Source: CAZOLI01 sp964580675 (GTDB taxonomy: Bacteria; Planctomycetota; MHYJ01; CAYXQY01). From it: 64,000 nucleotides of DNA. Under the pieces are notes generated by a model that was not told the origin of the DNA, did not search any database, and saw only the letters and a program-made list of their open reading frames with translations. Numbering within the stretch: position 1 is the stretch's first letter; the number at the start of each line of letters is the position of its first letter. The translations under genes were made by a program, and so were the position numbers. The stretch is from positions 1 to 64,000 of the forward strand of contig CAZOLI010000016.1 of assembly GCA_964580675.1 (NCBI GenBank), written 5' to 3'. Positions 35,388 to 44,107 of the stretch are shown here, piece after piece.

Positions 35388-35933
35388 ATGTCAAGAATTG
35401 GTCAGCAACCCGTTGACGTACCGGATGAAGTGGACCTGAATCTAAGTGGGACCACACTCCGTCTGGAGGGCCCCAACGGTGAAATTGAACGGGAGATTCA
35501 TCCCGACATGGAAATTGAGGAAGAGTCGGATCAGGTGCTGGTGAAAAACAACGGGAACTCCCGGGAGCACGAGGCCATTCACGGAACCACCCGGTCCCTG
35601 ATTGCAAACATGATTGAAGGGGTTACCGACGGATTCTCAAAAACCCTGGAGATTCATGGAACAGGGTACAGGGCGATGCTTCAGGGAGATACCCTGGTGG
35701 TGGAAGTCGGATACACCGAGGATGTCGAGGTGGATGTGCCGGAGGAACTGGACGTGGAAGTGCCGAAGGACAAGGAAATTCAGGTTAGCGGCGTAAACAA
35801 GGAAAAAGTTGGTCAGTTCGCCGCTGAAATTCGGGCCATCCGGCCGCCGGAACCCTACAACCAGAAAGGCATTCGGTACAAGGGTGAACAGGTGCGTTCC
35901 AAAGAAGGCAAGAAATTTGTTTCCGGGGTGTAA
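35388..35933 (+). CDS. rplF: Ribosomal protein uL6
   Basis: 181 residues. Start MSRIGQQPVDVPDEVDLNLS and end PPEPYNQKGIRYKGEQVRSK with GKKFVSG, both standard. The middle (GVTDGFSKTLEIHGTGYRAM) matches the family. More acidic than E. coli uL6. No Shine-Dalgarno seen. Confidence 0.97.
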   Translation: MSRIGQQPVDVPDEVDLNLSGTTLRLEGPNGEIEREIHPDMEIEEESDQVLVKNNGNSREHEAIHGTTRSLIANMIEGVTDGFSKTLEIHGTGYRAMLQGDTLVVEVGYTEDVEVDVPEELDVEVPKDKEIQVSGVNKEKVGQFAAEIRAIRPPEPYNQKGIRYKGEQVRSKEGKKFVSGV

Positions 35934-35935
35934 TC

Positions 35936-36307
35936 ATGGGTGATCGTCACAAGGAAAAACAGAAAAAACGCGAACGCCGGAAAAAGCGCCGTCGCAAGAA
36001 AATTTTTGGCACACCGGACCGACCGCGTTTGAGTGTGTACCGGAGCAACAACCATATTTATTCTCAGGTAATCGACGACGTCCGGCAGGAAACCCTTGTA
36101 TCGGCGTCCACGAATGAGCCGTCGCTCCGGGACGAAATCGATCATGGGGGGAACAAGGAGAGTGCCCGGAAGGTCGGTGAGTTGCTGGCCGAGAGAGCCT
36201 CTGAGGAAGGCATTGAAAAAGTTGTGTTTGACGTGGGTCCTTACAAGTATCACGGGCGAGTAAAAGCCCTCGCCGAGGCGGCAAGAGAAGGAGGACTTGA
36301 ATTTTAA
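35936..36307 (+). CDS. rplR: Ribosomal protein uL18
   Basis: 123 residues. A very basic N-terminus (KKRERRKKRRRKKIFG) precedes the core PDRPRLSVYRSNNHIYSQVI, then DVGPYKYHGRVKALAEAARE at the end. It starts 3 bp after the rplF stop. Confidence 0.96.
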   Translation: MGDRHKEKQKKRERRKKRRRKKIFGTPDRPRLSVYRSNNHIYSQVIDDVRQETLVSASTNEPSLRDEIDHGGNKESARKVGELLAERASEEGIEKVVFDVGPYKYHGRVKALAEAAREGGLEF

Positions 36308-36329
36308 CTTCGTTGTTGAGCGTATAGTC

Positions 36330-37001
36330 ATGGCAGACGAAGAAAAAGAAGAGCAACAGGAACAGGAAGAACAGGAACCGGAACAGTCGGCGGAGGAGGA
36401 ACAGGAAGAGGAGGGGGACGAGACCGTCGAGGGGGAAGCCTCCGATGAACAGGAAGAGGGAGGGGAACAGGAACATTCGGAAGATGACCACGATGGGGGG
36501 GATGGCGACGACCATCATGATGCGGGGGAGGAGGAGGACGGACTCGAGGAATCCGTCGTTCACGTAAATCGATGCTGTAAAGTCGTTCGGGGCGGAAAAC
36601 GGTTCTCCTTCAGTGCACTTGTCGTGGCCGGTGATCGAAACGGAAAAATCTCCTGGGGGTTCGGGAAAGGAAACCAGGTGCCCACGGCCATTCAGAAGGC
36701 CGTTTCGGATTCCCGGAAACGAATCATTGAGGTGCCAATTGTTCATGGCACGATTCCTCACACGGTCGAATTAAATTACTGCGCCACGGATCTGCTGCTT
36801 CGTCCGGCCAGTCCCGGTACCGGTGTGATGGCCTGTCTGCCGGTTCGAACTGTTGTGAACCTGGCCGGCATCACGGACCTGCTGACGAAAATCCACGGCA
36901 GCACCAATCCCATCAACACGGTGAAAGCCACGTACGAGGGATTGAAATCCCTCCGGACGAAGGAACGGATCGAAGAACTGCGGGACGTAAAAATTTCATG
37001 A
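36330..37001 (+). CDS. rpsE: Ribosomal protein uS5 with long acidic N-terminal extension
   Basis: 223 residues from ATG 36330, versus about 165 in most bacteria. Residues 1-74 are almost only Glu, Asp, Gln and Gly with a His/Asp patch (EDDHDGGDGDDHHDAG). The S5 fold then begins with VVHVNRCCKVVRGGKRFSFS and continues through LVVAGDRNGKISWGFGKGNQ and RPASPGTGVMACLPVR. The extension would sit near the mRNA entry side; its role is unknown. rpmD (uL30), which normally follows rpsE, is absent: only 43 bp separate rpsE and rplO. Confidence 0.95.
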   Translation: MADEEKEEQQEQEEQEPEQSAEEEQEEEGDETVEGEASDEQEEGGEQEHSEDDHDGGDGDDHHDAGEEEDGLEESVVHVNRCCKVVRGGKRFSFSALVVAGDRNGKISWGFGKGNQVPTAIQKAVSDSRKRIIEVPIVHGTIPHTVELNYCATDLLLRPASPGTGVMACLPVRTVVNLAGITDLLTKIHGSTNPINTVKATYEGLKSLRTKERIEELRDVKIS

Positions 37002-37044
37002 CGTACGTTCGGATGCAAACGGCAAATAGTCAGAGGATAGGATC

Positions 37045-37500
37045 ATGCAACTTCATGAATTAAACGAAAAAGCGGAACCGAAGGAAGAGCCGGACCGTCG
37101 GCTTGGGCGCGGAGATGGTTCCGGAAAAGGAACCTATTGCGGACGTGGTGTCAAAGGACAGAAGGCCCGATCGGGATTCAGTCAGAACCCGTTCTTCTCC
37201 GGCGGAAACATACCCATAATACAGCGAATGCCCAAGTGGGGTTTTTCCAATAAGGACTTCAAAGAAACCTACGAAATCGTGAACGTCGAGGATTTGAATC
37301 GGTTTGACGACGGTGAAGAAATAACTCCCGAAAAATTGATTGATGACGGTGTTGCCCGACCCTCTGCCGATCAGGACATAAAAATTCTTGGTGGCGGAGA
37401 ATTGAACACATCACTAACCGTTTACGCCGATGCGTTCAGTTCATCCGCACGCGAAAAAATTGATGAAGCCGGTGGCGAGGCCTTGGCCACTGACGAATAA
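37045..37500 (+). CDS. rplO: Ribosomal protein uL15
   Basis: 151 residues. LGRGDGSGKGTYCGRGVKGQ and KARSGFSQNPFFSGGNIPII at the N-terminus are diagnostic. The C-terminal part (ILGGGELNTSLTVYADAFSS) matches the family. The start is ATG 37045, preceded by AGAGGATAG. Confidence 0.95.
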   Translation: MQLHELNEKAEPKEEPDRRLGRGDGSGKGTYCGRGVKGQKARSGFSQNPFFSGGNIPIIQRMPKWGFSNKDFKETYEIVNVEDLNRFDDGEEITPEKLIDDGVARPSADQDIKILGGGELNTSLTVYADAFSSSAREKIDEAGGEALATDE

Positions 37501-37569
37501 CACGCCTCTGCCTAATTGACGGTCGCTCAGGATCATTCAGAAGAACTACGGACAGCACTCCCGGGACCG

Positions 37570-38910
37570 ATGAATCGTTTCAAAGAAACCATCGCCAACA
37601 TGTTCCGGATTCCGGAACTGCGGAAGCGTATTCTCATCACCCTTGGTTTACTGGCGGTGTTTCGCCTGGGATCTGCCATCCCCGTTCCGGGCATTGATCC
37701 CAAACAAATTGCGGCATTTATGGAAACGATTGCGGATACGGCCGGAGGACGAGCCTTCGGGTTTATGATGCTTTTTTCCGGAGGTGCCGCAAAGAAAATG
37801 TCGGTGTTCAGCCTCGGCATTATGCCTTATATTACGTCCTCAATTATTTTTCAGATGCTGACAAAGGTGGTGCCGAGCCTCGAGGAACTGAGCAAGGAGG
37901 GACCAACCGGTCGAAAGAAAATTCAACAATACACCCGTCTGCTGGCGGTGCCCATATGCCTGTTTCAGGGGTTTATGATTGCGGTTTTTCTTTCCTCCCG
38001 GGCCAATCTCGTGTACGAATCGTTCCCGGATTACCTGTTTCTTTTTAGCGCGACCGTCCTTCTGACAGGAGGCGCGATCTTTATTATGTGGCTCGGGGAA
38101 CAGATCACCGAGCACGGCATCGGGAACGGGGCCTCCATCATTATTATGGCCGGGATTATCGCCGCCATGCCCCCGGTGGCCACCCAGGTCCTGACGCAGG
38201 TACAGGACGGTGCGGTAAGTGCCGATAAACCCCTCATTCTCATCATTCTGTACGTCGCCGTGGTGGCGGGCATTACCTACGTGAACATGTCGCAGCGTCG
38301 GATTCCGGTACAGCACGGTAAACATGTACGCGGACGGCGTATGTACGGAGGACAAAAAAATTATCTGCCACTGAAAGTCAACCAGGCCGGCGTTATGCCC
38401 CTCATTTTCGCGAGTTCCATTATGATGGTGCCCAACCTGCTCGGGCGGGTTCTGGACTGGCAATGGTTGCAGCAGGCCGGGGGAGGTGGACAGACCCTCA
38501 CCTTCTCGTACGTCATCATCTATACGGGTATGGTCTACTTCTTTGCCTACTTCTGGACGGCCCTGATGTTTCAGCCGGTGGATATGGCGGATCAGCTGAA
38601 GGAATCCGGATCGTTTATACCGGGTGTTCGACCGGGGAAGAAGACGGCGAATTTCCTCGAAAGCATTATGAACCGGATCACCCTTGCCGGCGGTGCGTTC
38701 CTGGCGGTTGTTGGGCTGATTCCGGACATTCTCGCGTTCGCGATGGGAATGGGGGTGGTGATGCGGTTTCTCGGGGGAACCGGATTGCTGATTGTGGTTA
38801 GTGTCTGCATGGACACGGTCGAACGAATCGAGTCACAGATGATGATGCGGGAATACGAAGGGTTCTTCAAAAAAGGGGGGAACAAAAGCCGATCCTACCG
38901 GGGTCGGTAG
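37570..38910 (+). CDS. secY: Protein translocase subunit SecY
   Basis: 446 residues from ATG 37570; the upstream TTG at 37516 is possible but the family normally begins close to FRIPELRKRI, as here. Ten membrane helices make the Sec channel with SecE and SecG. Landmarks: GSAIPVPGIDP (helix 1-2), MPYITSSIIFQML, QQYTRLLA-type KKIQQYTRLLAVP, ITEHGIGNGASIIIMAGI, PLKVNQAGVMPLIFASS, and RPGKKTANFLESIMNRIT. It follows rplO as in most spc operons. Confidence 0.96.
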   Translation: MNRFKETIANMFRIPELRKRILITLGLLAVFRLGSAIPVPGIDPKQIAAFMETIADTAGGRAFGFMMLFSGGAAKKMSVFSLGIMPYITSSIIFQMLTKVVPSLEELSKEGPTGRKKIQQYTRLLAVPICLFQGFMIAVFLSSRANLVYESFPDYLFLFSATVLLTGGAIFIMWLGEQITEHGIGNGASIIIMAGIIAAMPPVATQVLTQVQDGAVSADKPLILIILYVAVVAGITYVNMSQRRIPVQHGKHVRGRRMYGGQKNYLPLKVNQAGVMPLIFASSIMMVPNLLGRVLDWQWLQQAGGGGQTLTFSYVIIYTGMVYFFAYFWTALMFQPVDMADQLKESGSFIPGVRPGKKTANFLESIMNRITLAGGAFLAVVGLIPDILAFAMGMGVVMRFLGGTGLLIVVSVCMDTVERIESQMMMREYEGFFKKGGNKSRSYRGR

Positions 38911-38999
38911 CTCCCTTGCCCGGACCGACGTAATCAACGATCCGCTCGTTAAGCCTGTTGTTTCGTACCCACTCTGGTTTTCTGTTTTTTGAACCCGTT

Positions 39000-39674
39000 A
39001 TGAAAATTATCCTGATCGGGCCGCCGGGTGCCGGAAAAGGCACACAGGCCTCGAGGCTCAGTGATAGCCTGGGGGTTCCGCACCTGTCCGCAGGGGATCT
39101 TCTCCGGGAAGCGGTTCGAAACGAGACGGAGGCGGGGAGGCGGGCAAAGCCATACATTGACCGTGGCGACCTGGTCCCCGTGGAAATTGTGGTGGACATC
39201 ATGGTCACCAGTATGTTTGAGTCGAACGACGCCGGGGGATTTGTGGTTGATGGTTTTCCGAGAAACCTGGAACAGTACGAACACCTCGAGGCGGCCCTGG
39301 ACGAGAAAAATGAATCACTGGATGTGGTTTTCCAATTGAGCGTCGACGAGGACGAAATCATCCGACGTCTGTCGGGACGAAAAATATGCAAGGAATGCGG
39401 AAAAAATTTTCATGTTGAATTTCACCCTCCGGAAAAGGATAATATATGTGACGATTGTGGAGGGACTCTTTACCAGCGAGACGACGACAAACCTGAGACG
39501 ATCCGTCAGCGACTGAGCGTTTACCGAGAGGAAAGTGTCCCCGTTGCCCGGAAGTATGACGATCAGGGTTTGCTTGTGGAAGTGGATGCATCAGGTGACA
39601 TTGACGACGTATTTAAACGGATTATGGGTGTCGTGGAAAGACAGAAAAACAGTGGGCGAAAAAGCAAGGAATGA
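39000..39674 (+). CDS. adk: Adenylate kinase, zinc-lid type
   Basis: 224 residues from ATG 39000. Converts AMP and ATP to two ADP. P-loop GPPGAGKGTQ at residues 7-16, GFPRNLEQ, and the long LID with CKEC and CDDC (four zinc cysteines) near residues 130-160, then RQRLSVYREESVPV. Its stop overlaps the map start by 4 bp, so the genes are coupled. Confidence 0.96.
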   Translation: MKIILIGPPGAGKGTQASRLSDSLGVPHLSAGDLLREAVRNETEAGRRAKPYIDRGDLVPVEIVVDIMVTSMFESNDAGGFVVDGFPRNLEQYEHLEAALDEKNESLDVVFQLSVDEDEIIRRLSGRKICKECGKNFHVEFHPPEKDNICDDCGGTLYQRDDDKPETIRQRLSVYREESVPVARKYDDQGLLVEVDASGDIDDVFKRIMGVVERQKNSGRKSKE

Positions 39675-40465
39675 TCAAACAAAAATCTCCCCGGGAACTC
39701 GATATCATGAAAGAAGCGGGCCGGATTGTGGCTCGCGGCCACAGGCGTGTACTGGATCTTCTTGAACCGGGGATAACCACCGAGCAGCTGGATCAGGAAA
39801 TCGAAAAACTGATACGGGAAGCCGACGCGAAACCTGCATTTAAGGATTATCGGGGTTACCCCGCAAGCATCTGTACGAGTATAAACGAAGAAGTCGTCCA
39901 CGGAATCCCGACGGATCGCGCCATAAAGGAAGGAGATATCATCTCCGTGGATATCGGTGTGGAATTTCGAAATTATTACGGAGATGCCGCAAGGACGCAT
40001 CCGGTCGGGGACGTATCTGAAAAAGCCGAAACCCTGTTAAAAGATTGCCTTGATGTACTGAACAAATCAATTGAACGGGTGAAGACCGGAAAAAATCTGT
40101 ACGATATCAGCAGGTTCATCGAAAGTTATGGCGACGAGCGGGGATATGGGGTCGTTCGGGATTATGTCGGACACGGGATCGGACAGGAGATGCACGAAGA
40201 TCCCCAGGTGCCGAACTTTTACGATCCGGAACAACACCGAAACAAAATTACGCTGAAAAAAGGAATGGTGCTTGCCTTAGAACCGATGCTGAATCTGGGT
40301 ACCCACAAAACAAGAACAGAGGAAAACAACTGGACCGTTGTGACCGAAGACGAAGAACTGTCGGCGCATTTTGAGGACACAATCGCCATCAAACCGGACG
40401 GCGTAGATGTTTTGACGCGTCTGGGGGATGACGAATCAACGTTTTTTGAGTTTGAACAAAATTGA
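39671..40465 (+). CDS. map: Methionine aminopeptidase, type I
   Basis: 264 residues. Removes the initiator methionine. Metal ligands are visible as VDIGVEF (Asp), YGDAARTHP (Asp), YVGHGIGQEMHEDP (His), LALEPML (Glu) and AHFEDTIAI (Glu). The start ISPRELD-like KSPRELDIMKEAGRIVA is typical. In the common order secY-adk-map-infA. Confidence 0.96.
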   Translation: MIKQKSPRELDIMKEAGRIVARGHRRVLDLLEPGITTEQLDQEIEKLIREADAKPAFKDYRGYPASICTSINEEVVHGIPTDRAIKEGDIISVDIGVEFRNYYGDAARTHPVGDVSEKAETLLKDCLDVLNKSIERVKTGKNLYDISRFIESYGDERGYGVVRDYVGHGIGQEMHEDPQVPNFYDPEQHRNKITLKKGMVLALEPMLNLGTHKTRTEENNWTVVTEDEELSAHFEDTIAIKPDGVDVLTRLGDDESTFFEFEQN

Positions 40466-40477
40466 CGACGAGGGACT

Positions 40478-40699
40478 TTGGCTAAAGAAGAACCAATCCG
40501 AGCAAAAGGAACAGTAAAGAAGGCCCTTCCGAACGCCATGTTTAAAGTGGAGCTGGAAACGGGTCATGAAGTCATCGCGTACACGACCGGGAAAATGAGA
40601 CGAAAGTTTATCCGGATTTTGCCCGGTGATGAAGTAACCGTGGAAATGTCGCCGTACGACCTGGAAAAAGGCCGTATCGTGTATCGGGAATCGGACTGA
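40478..40699 (+). CDS. infA: Translation initiation factor IF-1, TTG start
   Basis: 73 residues. It begins with TTG (encoding MAKEEPIRAKGTVKKALPNA) with GAGGGA a few bases upstream, so the TTG start is supported by alignment and by the ribosome binding site. The OB-fold core FKVELETGHEVIAYTTGKMR and the end GRIVYRES are standard. A TTG start in an initiation factor gene may hold down expression. Confidence 0.94.
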   Translation: MAKEEPIRAKGTVKKALPNAMFKVELETGHEVIAYTTGKMRRKFIRILPGDEVTVEMSPYDLEKGRIVYRESD

Positions 40700-40790
40700 A
40701 TCATCGGGCCGGGGAACTGGACGGGGGAAGAGAAGTACAGAACTGCTCCAATCGATGGAACTTGAGGGTTACAGTTACTCATAAACAAAA

Positions 40791-40904
40791 ATGAAAGTAC
40801 GTTCATCGGTAAAACGGATCTGTGAAAAGTGCAAGATCATCCGGCGAAACGGGAAACTTCGGGTGATCTGTGATGATCCCAAGCACAAACAGGTGCAGGG
40901 ATAA
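40791..40904 (+). CDS. rpmJ: Ribosomal protein bL36, zinc-binding form
   Basis: 37 residues: MKVRSSVKRICEKCKIIRR, then NGKLRVICDDPKHKQVQG. The ligands Cys11, Cys14, Cys27 and His32 match the zinc (C+) form of bL36. The position between infA and rpsM is the standard one. It is too short to be picked up by a 60-codon cutoff. Confidence 0.95.
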   Translation: MKVRSSVKRICEKCKIIRRNGKLRVICDDPKHKQVQG

Positions 40905-41004
40905 CCCGAAGCACCCGTCGGGATAGCGGGAGGGGGTCAGGGTGATTTTAACGGTCTGTCGAGATGTGCCTTTCGTCTGCGGAACCGTTTGACGGAAAAT
41001 CCGT

Positions 41005-41033
41005 TTGCATTTCAGGATTTAACTTGTTATACA
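41005..41033 (+). promoter_or_regulatory. Internal promoter before rpsM
   Basis: TTGCAT (41005-41010) is 17 bp from TATACA (41028-41033), which also has an extended -10 TG one base upstream. Transcription would begin near 41040, only about 4 nt before the rpsM ATG, giving a nearly leaderless mRNA. Confidence 0.5.
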
Positions 41034-41043
41034 TACGACAGCT

Positions 41044-41430
41044 ATGCCAAGAATAGGAGGTGTTGACATACCGGAAGACAAACCGGTCTGGGTTGCTCTT
41101 CAGTCCATTTACGGGATTGGTGAAACTCGAGGGAAAGAGATTATCGAGAAAGCCGATATCCCGGAACAGCAGAGAGCGTATGAGCTAACGGAAAATCAGG
41201 TAAGTAAGTTAAACAACATCATTGAACGGGATTACAAAATAGAAGGAGAACTTCGACAGGAAGTTCAACAGAACATTTCCCGTTTGAAAAATATTGAGTG
41301 TTACAGAGGGGTGAGACACCGGAAAGGGTTACCGGTCCGGGGGCAGCGGACACAGTCCAACGCCCGGACGCGGAAAGGAAAACGAAAAACCGTTCCCGGT
41401 CGAGATCGCACCGTGGAAAAACCGGGATAA
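41044..41430 (+). CDS. rpsM: Ribosomal protein uS13
   Basis: 128 residues. Start MPRIGGVDIPEDKPVWVALQ, then SIYGIGETRGKEI, and the C-terminal YRGVRHRKGLPVRGQRTQSN with ARTRKGKRKTV are diagnostic. No Shine-Dalgarno, in line with the promoter placed just upstream. Confidence 0.96.
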   Translation: MPRIGGVDIPEDKPVWVALQSIYGIGETRGKEIIEKADIPEQQRAYELTENQVSKLNNIIERDYKIEGELRQEVQQNISRLKNIECYRGVRHRKGLPVRGQRTQSNARTRKGKRKTVPGRDRTVEKPG

Positions 41431-41503
41431 CCTTCCTTCCCTTCTACCTGGATAACGGCTTATTTCGATTACGAGTGTTGCATCTTTTGGTATAGGTTCA
41501 TCC

Positions 41504-41878
41504 ATGGCCAGACAAAAACGAATCAAACGCGTCGTTCCAAGGGCCATAGCCCACATCAAGTCGACGTTTAATAACACAATTATAACGTTTACGGACGAAA
41601 ATGGCGATACGCTTTGCTGGGCCTCGCCCGGGACGACGGGAAACTCCGGGGCAAAGAAGTCCACGGCGTACGCCGCTCAGATCGCGGCCGAAGATGCGGC
41701 CGAGACCGCGAAAAAATTTGGTGTTGAGGAATGCGTCGTAAAAGTCAAGGGACCGGGAAGCGGCCGCGCCGGCGCAATCCGGGCCATCGAAGCGGCCGGT
41801 ATCGACGTCAAAAGTATCGAGGACGTCACGCCGCTTCCGCATAACGGCTGTCGGCCACCAAAGAAACGGAGGGTCTAA
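41504..41878 (+). CDS. rpsK: Ribosomal protein uS11
   Basis: 124 residues. IAHIKSTFNNTIITFTDENG near the start and DVTPLPHNGCRPPKKRRV at the end are diagnostic, with VKVKGPGSGRAGAIRA in the middle. It starts 73 bp after rpsM; TATAGG about 12 bp before the ATG could be another internal -10. Confidence 0.96.
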   Translation: MARQKRIKRVVPRAIAHIKSTFNNTIITFTDENGDTLCWASPGTTGNSGAKKSTAYAAQIAAEDAAETAKKFGVEECVVKVKGPGSGRAGAIRAIEAAGIDVKSIEDVTPLPHNGCRPPKKRRV

Positions 41879-41880
41879 TT

Positions 41881-42492
41881 ATGGCAAGACGAACAGCTCC
41901 ACATCACAAAATGTGCCGACGGGTGGGAATTCCGCTCTGTGGCGATGAACAGTGTCCGTCCGTTGATCGTTCGTACCCGCCCGGTGAGATGGGGCGTAAT
42001 CGGTATCGCCTCAGTGATTATGGCATGCACCTGCGGGAGAAACAGAAATTAAAATATACATACGGCATCCTCGAAAAACAGCTTCGACGGTATTACGAGG
42101 ATTCCAAGAAGGCGGAAGGAAACACCGGGAAGAATCTGGTCATCAGGATGGAACGTCGAATTGACAACGTCGTGTATCGACTCCAGTTTGGAAAAACGCG
42201 ACCTCAGGCACGGCAGTTTGTCAACCACGGCCACATATACGTAAACGACGAAAAGGTGGATATTCCTTCCGCACTGGTTGATCCGGGGGACGTGATTACG
42301 CCCGCCCCGAAGGAAACCAGTCAGAAACTCGTGGAGGAAAACCTTCACCCGAACGTGGAACGGGATATTCTTCCCACGTGGTTAAAACGGGACCGTGACG
42401 AACTCGAGGGTGAAGTGATTGAACTTCCCCTTGAGGAGGAAGTTCCACAACACATTGACGAATTAATGGTCGTGGAATTTCTCTCCCAGTAA
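41881..42492 (+). CDS. rpsD: Ribosomal protein uS4
   Basis: 203 residues. The N-terminus has KMCRRVGIPLCGDEQCP, cysteines consistent with the zinc-binding form. The S4 RNA-binding domain is RMERRIDNVVYRLQFGKTRP and ARQFVNHGHIYVNDEKVDIP. The C-terminus is acidic (EGEVIELPLEEEVPQ). It begins 2 bp after the rpsK stop. Confidence 0.96.
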   Translation: MARRTAPHHKMCRRVGIPLCGDEQCPSVDRSYPPGEMGRNRYRLSDYGMHLREKQKLKYTYGILEKQLRRYYEDSKKAEGNTGKNLVIRMERRIDNVVYRLQFGKTRPQARQFVNHGHIYVNDEKVDIPSALVDPGDVITPAPKETSQKLVEENLHPNVERDILPTWLKRDRDELEGEVIELPLEEEVPQHIDELMVVEFLSQ

Positions 42493-42540
42493 TTTCCTTC
42501 CGGAAAAACACGTTTTGCTTCCCCGGGAACCGGTATACTT

Positions 42541-42568
42541 TTGTCAAGCGAACTGTTCAGGTTATACC
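42541..42568 (+). promoter_or_regulatory. Internal promoter before rpoA
   Basis: TTGTCA (42541-42546, 5 of 6) lies 16 bp from TATACC (42563-42568). The start point would be near 42575, about 13 nt before the rpoA ATG. Confidence 0.4.
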
Positions 42569-42587
42569 CTCATTTTCAAGTGACACC

Positions 42588-43661
42588 ATGAACAACGATG
42601 ATATTCGAATTCGATGGAGGGATTTTGAATTTCCGAATCGCGTAATCCTCGATCCGGAAACCAAGAGTAATACGTATGGTGAATTTACCGCCGAGCCATT
42701 CGAAAGAGGATTCGGAAACACCCTCGGAAACAGCCTCCGGCGCATACTGATTTCATCCATTGAAGGCGTGGGGGTTACGGATGTGCGGATCAGCGGGGTT
42801 GAACATGAACTAACAACCATTCCGGGCGTCCGGGAAGACGTTCGCGAGATTATCTCAAACCTGAAAAAACTCGTTCTGAAACTCGACGAAAACCAGGACA
42901 ACCGCACGCTTCAGATCGACGTCGGCGAACAGGGAATCATCAAAGCCGGACACATCCAGCCGGACCCGGCCGTCGAAATTGTGAATCCGGACCAGCACAT
43001 TGCTACCCTCAACGAGGACACGGAATTTCAGGTGGAATTTGACATCGAGCGGGGCCGTGGTTACGAAAAACGAGAAGACCACTCCTCCCACAACGGAGAA
43101 ATTGGCAATATACCCGTGGATTCCCTGTACTCCCCCATCCGCCGTGTGAAGTACGACGTGGAAGACACGCGTGTGGGAAAACGAACGGACTTCGACCGAC
43201 TCATACTGGAAATCTGGACCGACGGAAGCATTACCCCCGAAAAGGCCCTGATCGAAGCGTCCAAGATCCTCCGGAAACACCTGAACCCGTTCGTCCAGTA
43301 CTTCGAAGTCGAACAGCGGCTGATGCAGCAGAGCAAAAAGAAGGCTCAGGTCTGGAAGGAACGGAAGCAGATGTCCGACCTCAAGGAAACACTCGAAAAG
43401 GACATCGAGGAACTTGACGTCCATACCCGCACAAGGAACGTCCTCGAAAAGGCGGATTACAACACAATTGAGGACGTTGTACGGGCGGATGAAGATGAAT
43501 TAATGGAGGTGCACAACTTCGGTAATAGTTCCCTCAACGAAGTGAAGGACGCCCTTGATGTTCTTGGTCTCGAAATCGGCATGGACCTCTCGGACGTCTA
43601 CGGTCGAAAAGAGCCGTACTTCGAAACCAACGAAGAAGCGGAACAGACCAGTTCATCGTAA
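42588..43661 (+). CDS. rpoA: RNA polymerase alpha subunit
   Basis: 357 residues. The N-terminal dimerisation domain has FERGFGNTLGNSLRRILISS and PGVREDVREIISNLK. ERGRGYEKREDH... and SPIRRVKYDVEDTRVGKRTD with FDRLILEIWTDGSITPEKAL follow. The C-terminal domain at about 285-345 has ADYNTIEDVVRADEDELMEV and FGNSSLNEVKDAL, the helix-hairpin-helix surface for UP elements and activators. Length is slightly above E. coli (329) because of linker and C-terminal acidic residues. Standard position between rpsD and rplQ. Confidence 0.97.
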   Translation: MNNDDIRIRWRDFEFPNRVILDPETKSNTYGEFTAEPFERGFGNTLGNSLRRILISSIEGVGVTDVRISGVEHELTTIPGVREDVREIISNLKKLVLKLDENQDNRTLQIDVGEQGIIKAGHIQPDPAVEIVNPDQHIATLNEDTEFQVEFDIERGRGYEKREDHSSHNGEIGNIPVDSLYSPIRRVKYDVEDTRVGKRTDFDRLILEIWTDGSITPEKALIEASKILRKHLNPFVQYFEVEQRLMQQSKKKAQVWKERKQMSDLKETLEKDIEELDVHTRTRNVLEKADYNTIEDVVRADEDELMEVHNFGNSSLNEVKDALDVLGLEIGMDLSDVYGRKEPYFETNEEAEQTSSS

Positions 43662-43678
43662 TTCCTCCCGAGGAAACC

Positions 43679-44107
43679 ATGAGCCACAAAGATGGAAATC
43701 GAAAATTAGGGCGGAAAACGCACCATCGCAAGGCACTGCTCCGGAATATGAGCGCAAGTCTCATCAAGGAGGAACGCATCTTTACCACTACGGAGAAGGC
43801 GAAAGAAGTACAGCCGTTTGTGGAAAAGTTAATCACAAAGGCCGAGGAAAAGACCCTTCATAAATACCGGCAGGTGCTGTCCGACCTGCAGGATGAGGAA
43901 GCGGTCAACAAGTTGTTCGAGGAAGTCGGTCCCATGTTCGAGGATCGGCCCGGGGGATATACCCGGATCGTCCGGCTCGGTGGCATGCGGTTTCTCGAAG
44001 GAGGAGATTACGCCTCACACCAGCTCGGAGACAACGCCGAACGCGTCATGTTTGAACTCGTCGAAAAGACCGAGGACTTTGAACCTGAGGAAGACGAAGA
44101 GGAGTAA
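43679..44107 (+). CDS. rplQ: Ribosomal protein bL17
   Basis: 142 residues. LGRKTHHRKALLRNMSASLI, then EERIFTTTEKAKEVQPFVEK and GGYTRIVRLGGMRFLEGGDY are diagnostic. It has an acidic C-terminal tail (EDFEPEEDEEE). Last gene of the ribosomal cluster. Confidence 0.96.
   Translation: MSHKDGNRKLGRKTHHRKALLRNMSASLIKEERIFTTTEKAKEVQPFVEKLITKAEEKTLHKYRQVLSDLQDEEAVNKLFEEVGPMFEDRPGGYTRIVRLGGMRFLEGGDYASHQLGDNAERVMFELVEKTEDFEPEEDEEE

Noticed and set aside
37002..37044. A missed rpmD (uL30) between rpsE and rplO
   Set aside because: Only 43 bp are available, too short for any uL30 gene.
38958..39000. Longer N-terminus for adenylate kinase from an upstream in-frame start
   Set aside because: Adenylate kinases begin directly at the MKIILIGPPGAGKG strand; the extra 14 residues have no counterpart.
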